NCBI GenBank assembly: GCA_019637335.1
Contig: JAHBVV010000013.1
Coordinates: 62,001 to 126,000 of the forward strand
Reading direction: 5' to 3'
DNA: 64,000 nucleotides
Source: Candidatus Hydrogenedentota bacterium
GTDB lineage: Bacteria > Hydrogenedentota > Hydrogenedentia > Hydrogenedentales > JAEUWI01
Made by a program: the position numbers and the translations under genes. Shown piece after piece: positions 1 through 8,296 of this stretch. The notes under the pieces were generated by a model, which worked only from the letters and a program-made list of their open reading frames with translations, was not told the origin of the DNA and ran no database searches. How positions within the stretch are numbered: position 1 is the first letter of the stretch; each line of letters opens with the position of its first letter.

Positions 1-553
1 CGGTGGCGACGCCGAGAATCGCGAGGCCGAGGTAGATGTACTTGCCCAGGCCCAGGACGCGCTCCAGGGCCGGTGAAATCCGGATGGGGGCAATGGCCAC
101 GAGCTCCTGCATGGCCCCGAGCGGGCAGACGGAGGCGCAGAACACGCGGCCGAAGAACAGGGAGAAGAGCAGGGGCAATACGAAGAAAGCGACAATGATC
201 CAGGAAACCGCCACATCGGGCAGGAAAATGGCGGCGGCGACGTTTTGCGTCGAGCCGACGGGGCATATGCAGCCCTGGCGGTAAAATCCGAAGAAGAGCA
301 GGGAAAACACACTGACCCCGAAGAGGCCGCGCCGCGATCGGGCCTTGAACACGAGCCAGGTGGTGAGGGAGAGCGCGCCGAACAGAATGAGCGCTTCCCA
401 CCAGGTATTGCGCCCGTCCGGGGGCGGTATGAAGAGGTACGGCATGGCGTACTCGGTCTCGAAGTCCGGCGGCGCGAACTTGAGCTCGATAGCGTGTGCC
501 GTGCTTACGAGGAATGCGGCGGCGGCCGCGATGGGTGCAACTGGGGTTCTCAT
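1..553 (-). CDS. NapH/NosR-like membrane 4Fe-4S protein (3' part outside window)
   Basis: This is the N-terminal 184 residues of a membrane protein that runs off the left edge. Residues 1-21 form a signal-like segment ending in AHA. Hydrophobic spans follow at about 51-67, 76-92 and 108-128. The motif GCICPVGS (about 86) and the motif VFCASVCPLGAMQ (about 133-145) are the paired Cys-Pro loops seen in NapH, NosR and RdxA-type proteins, which pass electrons from the quinone pool to periplasmic ferredoxins. The ATG overlaps the stop of the upstream ferredoxin gene as ATGA, so the two are translationally coupled. The family is clear; the physiological partner is inferred from the operon. The C-terminal ferredoxin domain, if present, lies outside the window. 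Confidence 0.8.
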   Translation of the reverse strand, partial: MRTPVAPIAAAAAFLVSTAHAIELKFAPPDFETEYAMPYLFIPPPDGRNTWWEALILFGALSLTTWLVFKARSRRGLFGVSVFSLLFFGFYRQGCICPVGSTQNVAAAIFLPDVAVSWIIVAFFVLPLLFSLFFGRVFCASVCPLGAMQELVAIAPIRISPALERVLGLGKYIYLGLAILGVAT

Positions 554-1122
554 GACAGTGCCGGTGGGTGGGCGAGGTAGGTGTCGCCGGTCAGGAACAT
601 ATAGGGCTGGGACTGGGGAACTTCGCTGAAGCAATCGGAGGGGCAGGATTTCGCGATCGAACATTCGTTGCAGTTGATGCAGATGTCCTGCCGGATTTGC
701 AGGTAGAAGGATCCGTTGCCGAAAATGAGGCAGGCTTTAACGCACTTGGCGCAGCCAATGCACTTGTCTTCGTGGATCTTGTACTCGTAGTACGGGGCCT
801 CGATGTATTTCCGCTCGATCGCGGCGGTGGGGCAGAGCTGGTTTTCCGCGCCCGAGTCGAGATCGCGCGATCCCGGCTGGAGGTAGCCGAAGCACAGGTC
901 GCAGTAGCCGCAGATATCGAACTGGTTGAGGCATTTGACCGCGCTGGGGTTCAGGACGCAGTGGGTGGTGCACTGGCCGCACTGCGTGCACTTGGCCGGG
1001 TCGAGCTGCCAGTACTTCGCCTCGGCCTTCTCGCCCACGGCCATCCAGGTCGCACCGGTGAACGCCGCCGCGCCGGTAAAGCGCATGAAATCACGCCGGT
1101 CGATTTTTTTTCGCTCGCTCAT
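550..1122 (-). CDS. Tat-exported polyferredoxin (NapG/NosR-associated type)
   Basis: A 190-residue periplasmic iron-sulfur protein. The ATG at 1122 was chosen because it is followed by a twin-arginine signal (R9-R10 in DRRDFMRFTG) and a short hydrophobic stretch ending near AEA35. Upstream in-frame starts would bury that signal. Cysteines occur at 45, 48, 51, 55; 64, 71, 74, 77; 97; 121, 124, 127, 131; and 148, 151, 154, 160, 164, enough for about four 4Fe-4S clusters in ferredoxin-like patterns. It probably relays electrons between the membrane protein encoded just downstream and an exported redox partner. It overlaps the small Tat gene upstream by 32 bases and the membrane gene downstream by 4. 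The Fe-S assignment is firm; the electron donor and acceptor are unknown. Confidence 0.85.
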   Translation of the reverse strand: MSERKKIDRRDFMRFTGAAAFTGATWMAVGEKAEAKYWQLDPAKCTQCGQCTTHCVLNPSAVKCLNQFDICGYCDLCFGYLQPGSRDLDSGAENQLCPTAAIERKYIEAPYYEYKIHEDKCIGCAKCVKACLIFGNGSFYLQIRQDICINCNECSIAKSCPSDCFSEVPQSQPYMFLTGDTYLAHPPALS

Positions 1123-1318
1123 CGGGATCCAGCCCTTTCTCCGGCAGGGAACAGCTATGGTTGGCCCAGCACTCATTACAGAGCGTGGTGGTCTCAAAAC
1201 ATTCCTCGGGGCTTCGGGAGCCATGGACCGCGGCCAGCGCCACGCCGCCCATGCCCAGCATTGCGCCCCTGCGCACGAGACTGTTCAGGAACTCTTGCCG
1301 GTTCATATCCTGAGTCAT
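1091..1318 (-). CDS. Small Tat-signal cysteine protein, unknown function
   Basis: A 75-residue protein starting at the ATG at 1318. A twin-arginine segment (R16-R17, then a hydrophobic GAMLGMGG run to about 31) suggests Tat export, so a folded cofactor-bearing product is plausible. The exported part is only about 40 residues and holds four cysteines (C40, C47, C50, C56; spacing C-x6-C-x2-C-x5-C), which could hold a metal or Fe-S centre. Its 3' end overlaps the polyferredoxin start by 32 bases, so the two are probably translated together. I do not recognise a named family. It is a real gene by its position in a tightly packed operon and its signal, not by homology. Confidence 0.65.
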   Translation of the reverse strand: MTQDMNRQEFLNSLVRRGAMLGMGGVALAAVHGSRSPEECFETTTLCNECWANHSCSLPEKGLDPDERAKKNRPA

Positions 1319-1376
1319 CGATCTCACCTCCTCGGGGCGGCCGCGCGCCGGTTGTGGCGCGGGAGCGATCCCCGGT

Positions 1377-2393
1377 TCACTGCGTGTTGGGCTTCGCCGC
1401 CATCTTCGTTTCGTTCGCCTCGAAAATGCGGACGCTGTTTTTCTTCGGATCGAGCACGAGGATCCGGTCGTCGGGGTCAACGGCCAGGTCGCCGATGCCC
1501 TGGGGGAGCTGGAACGCGCTGGAGCCGACGACCAACTCCTCGAATTCGCCGGAAGTCACTTCGAAAATCTTGACCCGCACGGGGCCCTTTTCGCCGGTTA
1601 CCAGGCGGCCCTCGCTGTTGAACGCGATTTGGACGGGGTTGCAGCAGCCCGAGAAGCTGTCGAGCCGGGTCACATCCGCGCGGTACCAGGAGGTCACGAT
1701 ATCCCCGTTGCTGCGGTAGCGCTCGAGGCCGAGCTTGCCGGGATTGACAACCCAGAGGTGCCCGTCGCTGTCGAACGCCAGGTCGAAGTAGGGGCTGGGC
1801 ACTTCGAGGCCCGGAACGTCGCGCGCCTCGTCGGTCTCGCCGATGCGATTGAGCACGGTTCCGTTGTAGTCGATCCGGAGCACGCACCGGCTTGCGGCGT
1901 CGGCCAGGAAGATCTCGTCTTCGCCCGCCGCGATGGCGGTAATGAGGGAGCGCGCGGTGAAATCGCCCCAGACGGCCTCAATCTTTCGGTCGGTTCCGAT
2001 GAGCGCCACGCGATCGTCGAGGCCGGCCAGGAGGCGCCCGTCGGGTGTGAAGTCGAGGCAGGTCACGGCGCCGTCCACGGGGATGCGTTCGATTTCCTTT
2101 CCCGATGCGTCGTAGACGGCGATGGCGTCCTTGCCGCCGATATAGATGTTGCCCGAGGCATCGGTTTTGAGGGCGCGGGGCATTTCGACTGCCGGTGTGA
2201 TTTCGCCGGTCTCGGCGAAACGGGTATCGACCTGATCGACCGCGAGTAGCGCGGTGATATCGTACTCGAGGTTGGGTCCGGGTTCGGGAAACTTGTTCCC
2301 GGTGGTGGTGAGATAGAAGTAGAGCCCGGCGATGGCCGCCATGACCACGCCCCACGCATAGGGGTATTTGGGCTTGTGTACCGGTTCTTTCAT
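1377..2393 (-). CDS. Membrane-anchored NHL-repeat beta-propeller
   Basis: A 338-residue protein starting at the ATG at 2393; the longer frame would add 12 residues that overlap the upstream gene. A single transmembrane anchor lies at about residues 13-30 after a positively charged N-terminus, so the propeller faces the periplasm. The body has repeated blocks such as GNIYIGGKDAIAVYD, HLWVVNPGKLGLERY and RILVLDPKKNSVRIFE, typical of NHL/SMP-30-like six-bladed propellers. No catalytic residues are evident. It starts 10 bases after the stop of the PQQ-type propeller and precedes the Tat ferredoxin genes, so it is probably part of the same redox or sensing complex. A scaffold or ligand-binding role is inference. 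Confidence 0.8.
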   Translation of the reverse strand: MKEPVHKPKYPYAWGVVMAAIAGLYFYLTTTGNKFPEPGPNLEYDITALLAVDQVDTRFAETGEITPAVEMPRALKTDASGNIYIGGKDAIAVYDASGKEIERIPVDGAVTCLDFTPDGRLLAGLDDRVALIGTDRKIEAVWGDFTARSLITAIAAGEDEIFLADAASRCVLRIDYNGTVLNRIGETDEARDVPGLEVPSPYFDLAFDSDGHLWVVNPGKLGLERYRSNGDIVTSWYRADVTRLDSFSGCCNPVQIAFNSEGRLVTGEKGPVRVKIFEVTSGEFEELVVGSSAFQLPQGIGDLAVDPDDRILVLDPKKNSVRIFEANETKMAAKPNTQ

Positions 2394-2403
2394 ATCACGC
2401 CTG

Positions 2404-3879
2404 TCAGCCTGCTGCCTGGCCGGTTCCAAGATTGACGCACGCGAGGTTGTTCATATCGCGGAGCAATAGCCGGTCGCCCGCAATGGCCAGTGGCCCCCAC
2501 GCATCGTGGCCGTGGAGCACCTGCGCCTCGCCCAGTTTCCTGAATTCCCGGGCCGTCGCGTCGATCATGGTCAGTGTGCCGTCGTCGTCCAGTATATAGA
2601 ACTTTCCATCCGCCAGCAAGAAGGGACCCAGCCCGAAGCGATTGTCATTACCACTTGACCAGACCAAATTGCCTTCGGTGTCAAAACAGACAAATTGCGC
2701 CTTCAGCGCGCCGGCATCCTTGGGCATGATGGAGTAGAGGTAGCCGTCGTGGAAGATGGGGGTTTGCTGTTCGCAGGCCAGCCCTTCCTCCGGCGCGGTG
2801 CGCGCGAGGATCTCCGCGGTTTGTCCGCCGGCGCCGCCGTCCTTTATCTGCAACATCATGGCGCCGGTGCTGTAGCCGGCGGTGACGTAGATTTTGTCAT
2901 CACCGGCTGGAACCGGGGAGGGCGCCACCACTTTGGCTTCCCAGGGCACGTCCCAAAGCAGCTTGCCCGCGTCGGGGCCATCCGCCGCCACGCCGGCGAC
3001 GCCGCCGATGGCGCTGTAGACGTAGATATTGCGTCCCAGCATGGTCATGGGAATGACGGAGGAGTGGGACATTTTCCAGCCGCGCGGGTTCGGGGCTTTC
3101 CAGAGCACCTCGCCGGTTTCGCAACTGACGGCCATCATCAGCACCTCGGGGCCTGCGGGCGCCAGGATGACGGCGTCGTCCACAATCGGGGGGCACTGGC
3201 CGGCGTACCAGAGCGGCTCGTCGGAGCCGTAGTCGCGCTGGAGGTCGATGCCCCACCGGAAGTCCCCGGTGTCCGTGTCGAGACACACCACGTGGCATTT
3301 GGGGCCCATGGTCACGACGTATTTTTCGGTCACCGCCGGGATGGTGCGGGACATGCCGTGGTTTCGCTTAATGGCAATTTCATACGAGCGGCGCCAGATT
3401 TCCTTGCCATCCGCGAGCGAAAGGCACCGCAGGACGTCGGCGCGGCCCTCCATGTCGTAGTCCATCAGGAATACGCGGCCGCCCAGGACAGCCGGCGCGG
3501 CGTACCCATCGCCGATGGGCAGGGTCCACTCGATTTTCGGGCCGTCCGCGCCCCAATCGGACGCGAGCGGGGGGCCGTCCAGCACGACATTGTCGGAGCG
3601 TGGGCCCCGGAATTGCGTCCACATGCCGGGAAGGTTGGCCGGTTCGCCTTCGCCCGCGAAGAAGACGCCGGATAGATCCGGGCCGCGCGCCATCAAGGCG
3701 CTCTGGTCGGGTTGTCCGTCCGCGCCCGGGACCTGGACAGCGACGACGAGCGAGGGGCTGCTCGACAGCCAGAAGATGAGGGAGGAGAAACCGAGGAGGG
3801 TGCAGACCGCGCCCGCGGACCACATCGCAATCAGGTTGGCCCGGCGGTCCTGATCGAGCGCGTTTACATCAAATCGCAT
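2404..3879 (-). CDS. Membrane-anchored PQQ-type beta-propeller protein
   Basis: A 491-residue protein that opens the operon. I place the start at the ATG at 3879; a GTG two codons earlier is possible and neither has a strong ribosome site. A transmembrane anchor lies at about residues 18-40. The rest consists of repeats of the PQQ/BamB style: GRVFLMDYDMEGRADVLRCL, GKEIWRR, CLDTDTGDFRWG, CETGEVLWKAP, GKLLWDVPWE and GNLVWSSG. These W-docking motifs occur in quinoprotein dehydrogenases and in non-catalytic propellers. I see no haem motif and no obvious PQQ calcium site, so whether it binds PQQ is open. The order propeller, propeller, small Tat protein, polyferredoxin, membrane ferredoxin suggests an exported electron-transfer unit. 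Confidence 0.82.
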   Translation of the reverse strand: MRFDVNALDQDRRANLIAMWSAGAVCTLLGFSSLIFWLSSSPSLVVAVQVPGADGQPDQSALMARGPDLSGVFFAGEGEPANLPGMWTQFRGPRSDNVVLDGPPLASDWGADGPKIEWTLPIGDGYAAPAVLGGRVFLMDYDMEGRADVLRCLSLADGKEIWRRSYEIAIKRNHGMSRTIPAVTEKYVVTMGPKCHVVCLDTDTGDFRWGIDLQRDYGSDEPLWYAGQCPPIVDDAVILAPAGPEVLMMAVSCETGEVLWKAPNPRGWKMSHSSVIPMTMLGRNIYVYSAIGGVAGVAADGPDAGKLLWDVPWEAKVVAPSPVPAGDDKIYVTAGYSTGAMMLQIKDGGAGGQTAEILARTAPEEGLACEQQTPIFHDGYLYSIMPKDAGALKAQFVCFDTEGNLVWSSGNDNRFGLGPFLLADGKFYILDDDGTLTMIDATAREFRKLGEAQVLHGHDAWGPLAIAGDRLLLRDMNNLACVNLGTGQAAG

Positions 3880-4166
3880 CGTCACGGTACAACAAACTAC
3901 CTATAGTTCCGGCCCGCCGCCCTCGTGCGTCAGCCACCGCAGGCAAGGGCGTCACGCGCCGCACTTACTGTACGCGTTTACAAGGCGTGAAATCTACCTG
4001 TAGACGGAACACGGTACGCTTTCGATCCATTCCGTAAAGCTCGAAAAGCGTGTTATGTGTTCCAAAAGAGGATCATTTTATTTTGGGTGGCGGTCTGGTA
4101 GTATCGCGCGTCGACAGCGGGGAAGTAAGAAAAGCCCTGGTTTTTCGGTTCGACTGAGGCCCACCA

Positions 4167-4353
4167 TGATACGGGCCTTCAGCCCTGGCCGAATTCGTCG
4201 TCATTTCCTGGGCCTGCGGCCCAGGCTGGTATGATCTGCGCCTTCGGCGCTGAAGAAACGAGATTCAAGGCTGAAGGCCTGTTTCAAATCAGCCTGGGCT
4301 ATCGGTTCAGGCAACGGAATCCAATAGGTACTGAGGGCTGAAGGCCCGCTTCA
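4167..4353 (+). repeat. Cluster of GGCTGAAGGCC palindromic repeats in a 536-bp gene-free gap
   Basis: The gap 3880-4415 holds no credible gene. It contains short palindromic units built on GGGCTGAAGGCCCGC: an inverted copy at 4168-4186, copies at 4267-4280 and 4334-4352, plus hairpins CCTGGGCCTGCGGCCCAGG (4207-4225) and GCGCCTTCGGCGC (4238-4250). The arrangement is that of extragenic palindromic repeats. They lie between two genes on the same strand and could act as transcript-end structures. The rest of the gap shows nothing that I can support. Confidence 0.6.
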
Positions 4354-4415
4354 TAGCGCTCGAAATTCATCGGTAATATCATCAAATCTGTCCCCTTTGT
4401 CCTTGATCGGGGTGT

Positions 4416-5786
4416 TCACGGGCTGTAGTAATTGTAGGTCAGCTTGTTCTGGCGGTAATGGCGCTGTTCCCAGAGGCGGGGCTGGTCCGGGCGCGGATTC
4501 GGGTCGGGATTGTGGTAAATCTTGAGGCGGTTGCCCTCCCAGGAGATCAGCTCTTCTCGCCAGTCGCCGGAAACATCCGCGACGTGCAGGCGCGTGGCGT
4601 TATCGTCGAATCGGGCGACGAACTTGCCCGTCATCGGGTCAAACACGCCGAGATCGCCCGCGCCGTGTCGCTCTTTGGCGGCTGCGAGTTGTTTTTCGCC
4701 GCCGGTCCAGTCGATGCAGTAGATGAGCTCGACGCCCGACGCCGTCCAGCCTTCGGGTTTTACGGCGTCGAGTTCATAGTGCGCGATGATCTCGCCCATG
4801 GCGTCGTGTACCCAGGGTTTCTGGCCGGTGTTGTAGCGGCTGCGGCACCAGATTTCGAGGCCGGGCCGATCGGGGTCGAAGTCGCCCACCGCGGCGTTCT
4901 GGGGTTCCTGGTGGTCGTAGTGGGTTTCCCAGAGTAATTCTTTCTCGTTATACAGGAAGATCCGGTTGCCTCCGCCCTCTTCCAGGGCCACCACTTCGAG
5001 ACCGGGCAGGTCGGGGCGCACGTCATAGACGAAGATGGAATCGATGTGCCCCTTGAGGGGGATAATGGTCAGGAATTCGCCGGTGTGGCTCACCATCGTG
5101 CCGCCCAGGACCTCGTCGCGTCCGTCGCCGTCGAGATCCGCCACGCGCGCGCCGTTGTGGGCGCAGGTGGTGAAGTCGGCACGCTGCCAGAGGGGCGTCG
5201 TGTCGCCGGATTGGAGGGCGTCCAGCGCGTAGGCCGCGATGTGGTGTCCGACGCGGTAGCCCTGGTTGTTGGTGGCCTGGAGCAACAGGTCGCGCTCGCC
5301 CTGGCCCCGGAAATTGGCGACAACGAGGTGTTCCCAGCGGTCCGTTCCCTCGGGGTGGGGCGGGTTGGCGGTCCAGCGGAGTTCGCCGGTGGCGCCGTCC
5401 AGCACTTCGAGGCCCTTGGCTTCGGTCGCGCCGCCGAGAAGATAGAGGACCTCCGTCTTGCCGTCGCCGTCGATATCGACGGCGGTTACGCCCGGGGCAT
5501 TGTGGCCGGGCAGTCCCACCCGCTCCGAGGAGCCGCCCACGCGCACGTCGGCCTTCCGGAGCCAGAGCTCCGCGCCATCGTGGCTGTAGGCGCCGATGAC
5601 GCCGGGGGCGGTAACGAGGTAGTCGAAGCGCCCATCCCCGTTCAGATCGGCCACCAGGATGCCGCCGGCGGAATCCTCCGCTACGGGGAAGGCGAGATCG
5701 ATGACGAAGGGGTTGGCGGGGTATTGCGTGGCGGTTGCCGCGGCGGCGAGCGCGATCCCGATGATGGCGGCGATTGGTCTGATCAT
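4416..5786 (-). CDS. Secreted FG-GAP/VCBS propeller, rhamnogalacturonan-lyase (PL11)-like
   Basis: A 456-residue exported protein with a signal peptide at residues 1-19. The start ATG has GAGGG ten bases upstream. Several calcium-binding FG-GAP blades are visible: DLNGDGRFD, DIDGDGKTE, DLDGDGRDE and VSGDWREE. The C-terminal block GDWREELISWEGNRLKIYHN followed by a short tail ending YRQNKLTYNYYSP resembles the end of family 11 rhamnogalacturonan lyases and their non-catalytic relatives in PVC bacteria. The mature protein is shorter than full PL11 enzymes, which carry an N-terminal fibronectin-like domain, so lyase activity is not assured. It lies alone on the minus strand with a repeat-rich gap behind it. 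Confidence 0.75.
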   Translation of the reverse strand: MIRPIAAIIGIALAAAATATQYPANPFVIDLAFPVAEDSAGGILVADLNGDGRFDYLVTAPGVIGAYSHDGAELWLRKADVRVGGSSERVGLPGHNAPGVTAVDIDGDGKTEVLYLLGGATEAKGLEVLDGATGELRWTANPPHPEGTDRWEHLVVANFRGQGERDLLLQATNNQGYRVGHHIAAYALDALQSGDTTPLWQRADFTTCAHNGARVADLDGDGRDEVLGGTMVSHTGEFLTIIPLKGHIDSIFVYDVRPDLPGLEVVALEEGGGNRIFLYNEKELLWETHYDHQEPQNAAVGDFDPDRPGLEIWCRSRYNTGQKPWVHDAMGEIIAHYELDAVKPEGWTASGVELIYCIDWTGGEKQLAAAKERHGAGDLGVFDPMTGKFVARFDDNATRLHVADVSGDWREELISWEGNRLKIYHNPDPNPRPDQPRLWEQRHYRQNKLTYNYYSP

Positions 5787-6146
5787 GCTGGATTTACCCT
5801 CTGTGTCGGTTTGTTGGCGCGCGCGCCGGATCGGGCGATAGGCGCCCGAGCCAGTATTCGCGGAGCAAGCCCCCCACTATAAGATGCCCTGAAGGGCCGC
5901 CAGGTTTCATTTTTTGGTAACAGTTTAGCCGTCTGAAGCAAAGAAGTTTTTCAACCACGAATGAACACGAATTCACACGAATAAGAGAGACGATTGGCCG
6001 GGTTCGAAGACTCGAATGGAACGATTGCAGGTCCGCCATTCGAGCCGTTTGAAGAGGGGAATTTTCCCACAGATTTGCACACAGATCTTTGGAAAAAAAC
6101 TCCCTTAGTTGCGTCTCTCCGCTGGCCTTTGGAGGCTCTTGCCGGG
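5787..6146. other. 360-bp gap without a gene; contains a degenerate interspersed repeat
   Basis: No coding signal stands out on either strand. At 5951-5984 the text TTCAACCACGAATGAACACG and its continuation repeat the ACGAAT-CACGAAT rhythm. A related stretch lies in inverted orientation at 22763-22787, marking a dispersed intergenic repeat. A second common intergenic phrase, CCCACAGATTTGCACACAG, is at 6066-6084. The rest is unremarkable; it must hold the terminator of the DUF5722 gene and the promoter of the FG-GAP gene, but neither is clear. Confidence 0.5.
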
Positions 6147-8258
6147 TCAGTCGATTTTTGTCTCCGTAATCTCCCCGGTATACACCACGTTGTCCCAGTC
6201 CTCGATCCCGATGACCTCTTTGGCGAAGGCGATGGCCTCCTCCTGCGCGTCGGTTTCCAGCGCCTGAAACACATACCAGACGGGCTTTTTCCCGAGGGGC
6301 TCGTCTTCGTCGTCGGGGAATCGCCGCAGGCCGATGCGCAGGCCGCCCTCGTGCCGGTTGTCCACCCAGTTGTGGAAGTGAAACATCGAAACCGACTTCA
6401 GCGGCGCCAACTTTTTCCAGGCGTAGGCCATCGAGGCCGCCTGATCGCGGAGCGACGCCTCGGAATAGTCCGGCGAGTTGGGCCCCTGTTCGGTGAATTG
6501 CACATCGCGCACGATCTCGTCCTTGTAGCGCGCTTCGGGACGGTGCGCCCACGCATCGATCACCTCGAGGTTCTTGAAGGTGATGCGTGGCGTGTCGAAG
6601 GAATACCACGCGGTCTCGTCTTCCCAGGCGCGCGGGTCGCGCAGGTCCTCGGGGTAGGGGTGCAGCGCGACGCCCCACGGGAAATCGCCCTCGGCCTGGC
6701 TGAATTCCAGCAGGAGCGCCAGCAGGTCGCGCCCCTTGTAGCAGTGCGGGTTGTAGATCGAGTTCCAGTGGTGCTCCAGGGAGATATACACCCGCGCATG
6801 CGGATCGTACTGCCACGCGATCAGCTGCGCCATCCGCATCGACTTGTGGTATGCGTCCATATAGCGCAGGGCCGATTTCTCGCCCATGTTCGTCCAGACC
6901 CACCCGGAGTTTACTTCGTTGTGCAGGATCCAGTGGTGGATCCGGCCAAACGCCCCGTCCGGGCGGCTGTAGCGCTCCGCGAGGAAGTTCAGCGCCGCCG
7001 CATACGCCGCCACACCCTCGGGGCCCGTGAAATTCGGCATGACAAAAATCCCCGCCGGGTCCGCGTCCGGATGCGCGACGAGCCGGCGGAAATCGCCCTC
7101 CGCCGCGCCTGTCGCCTGGTTCACCAGGATGATCGCCGACACGATCAGGCCGTGCGCGGCCGCGCCGCGCATCGTGTTGTCCAGCTGCGCCACCGCGCCG
7201 TCGTCGGTATACCACGTGCGCCCGCCATAGGCGCAGGGCGTTCGGCCGTCCCCCGGCGCCGTGCGCATGAAATGGTCCAGCAGAATGTTTACCGTCACCG
7301 CAGAGACATCGAGTTCCACCACATCCTCCACGGGACGCCCCGGCGAGAAGGCCCCGAGCCCCTTGCGGTTCCGGGGTTGCGCCGGTGTTAGCCCGGGCCG
7401 CGCGGCAACGCGCCCGGCGTACTGCGCGTGCGATTGCAGCGCCAGCGCCCCGGCTTCGCCCGATGCGAGGGCCCAGCGCGAATACAGCCGGTCGCGACCG
7501 TCCTCCGCATAACGCGGGATGGTCTTCGAAAAGGCCGATCCCGCCGGCGCCGTGACGGGCCAGCGCGGACCCGAAGCGTCTGGAAGCGTCGCTTCGACGG
7601 GTATCTCCACGAGATAGAACGCTATGGCGTCGCCCGAAGCGGGGGGGAGGGCGCCCCGAATACGAATCTGGTCCTCGGTCACTTCGATATCCAGCGCCGC
7701 GCCGCCGGGGCTGCGCAAGTACGCCGACAGCGCCGCGTCCAGCGCGGCCTCCCGCTCTTTCGCCTCGGCCGCGCGCGCCGCCAGGGCCTGCTCCTCGGCG
7801 TTGAGCGGGCGCACGGCCATATTCCGGATCTGCACGGTATGCCCGGCGGCGCGCCCGAAATCGATCCGCAGCCGGCGGACCGGCGCCTCCAATTGATCCA
7901 GTAGCGGCGCCAGATCGATGCGGTGCGCCGACCATCCCTGGCTCGCGCCCAGACCCGGCGCGTGCAGGCTCGCGTCCTCGCGCACCGGCGGATCGGCGAA
8001 AACCTGTACCGGTCCGGTCCCCGTCAGCGAGAAGTATTCAAAGGCCAGCACCGGCGCCGACCGGAGATCCGTCCCTTCGGGGAAGGGTGTCGTGTAGACA
8101 TACGGATCGCTCCCTGTAGTCTCGATTTCCACCGCGCCCCCGTCCGCATCCCGCACCACCGCGTCATGCGCGCCTTCCGGCACAAAACTGAGGGCAACCT
8201 CCTCCGCCTTCACATCCAGCGCCAGCAACATGCCAACCAGCCCAAGAATCCGAACCAT
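6147..8258 (-). CDS. Secreted DUF5722 glycoside-hydrolase-like protein
   Basis: A 703-residue exported protein. I start it at the ATG at 8258 because a GAGGTAGGT ribosome site precedes it and the first 18 residues (MVRILGLVGMLLALDVKA) form a signal peptide; the longer frame begins at a GTG. The N-terminal third (to about 240) looks like a beta-sandwich carbohydrate-binding region. From about 280 a TIM-barrel-like DUF5722 domain follows, with HHWILHNEVNSGWVWTNMGE as the hallmark; an acid in HNE is a candidate catalytic residue. HPYPEDLRDPRAWE and SMFHFHNWVDNRHEGG also match the family as I know it. Its substrate is unknown; a polysaccharide is likely given the neighbouring FG-GAP protein. Confidence 0.8.
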   Translation of the reverse strand: MVRILGLVGMLLALDVKAEEVALSFVPEGAHDAVVRDADGGAVEIETTGSDPYVYTTPFPEGTDLRSAPVLAFEYFSLTGTGPVQVFADPPVREDASLHAPGLGASQGWSAHRIDLAPLLDQLEAPVRRLRIDFGRAAGHTVQIRNMAVRPLNAEEQALAARAAEAKEREAALDAALSAYLRSPGGAALDIEVTEDQIRIRGALPPASGDAIAFYLVEIPVEATLPDASGPRWPVTAPAGSAFSKTIPRYAEDGRDRLYSRWALASGEAGALALQSHAQYAGRVAARPGLTPAQPRNRKGLGAFSPGRPVEDVVELDVSAVTVNILLDHFMRTAPGDGRTPCAYGGRTWYTDDGAVAQLDNTMRGAAAHGLIVSAIILVNQATGAAEGDFRRLVAHPDADPAGIFVMPNFTGPEGVAAYAAALNFLAERYSRPDGAFGRIHHWILHNEVNSGWVWTNMGEKSALRYMDAYHKSMRMAQLIAWQYDPHARVYISLEHHWNSIYNPHCYKGRDLLALLLEFSQAEGDFPWGVALHPYPEDLRDPRAWEDETAWYSFDTPRITFKNLEVIDAWAHRPEARYKDEIVRDVQFTEQGPNSPDYSEASLRDQAASMAYAWKKLAPLKSVSMFHFHNWVDNRHEGGLRIGLRRFPDDEDEPLGKKPVWYVFQALETDAQEEAIAFAKEVIGIEDWDNVVYTGEITETKID

Positions 8259-8296
8259 ACCTACCTCGTTTTCCACTACAGCCTAAAATCTAAAGC

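Noticed and set aside
1377-1480. Upstream extension of the small Tat gene to 1480
   Set aside because: The extension overlaps the NHL gene's 3' end in another frame and would place the Tat signal internally.
5794-7935. 713-codon frame on the minus strand
   Set aside because: It is a GC-driven shadow of the DUF5722 gene in another frame, rich in R, G and A with no domain, and it spans an obvious intergenic repeat.
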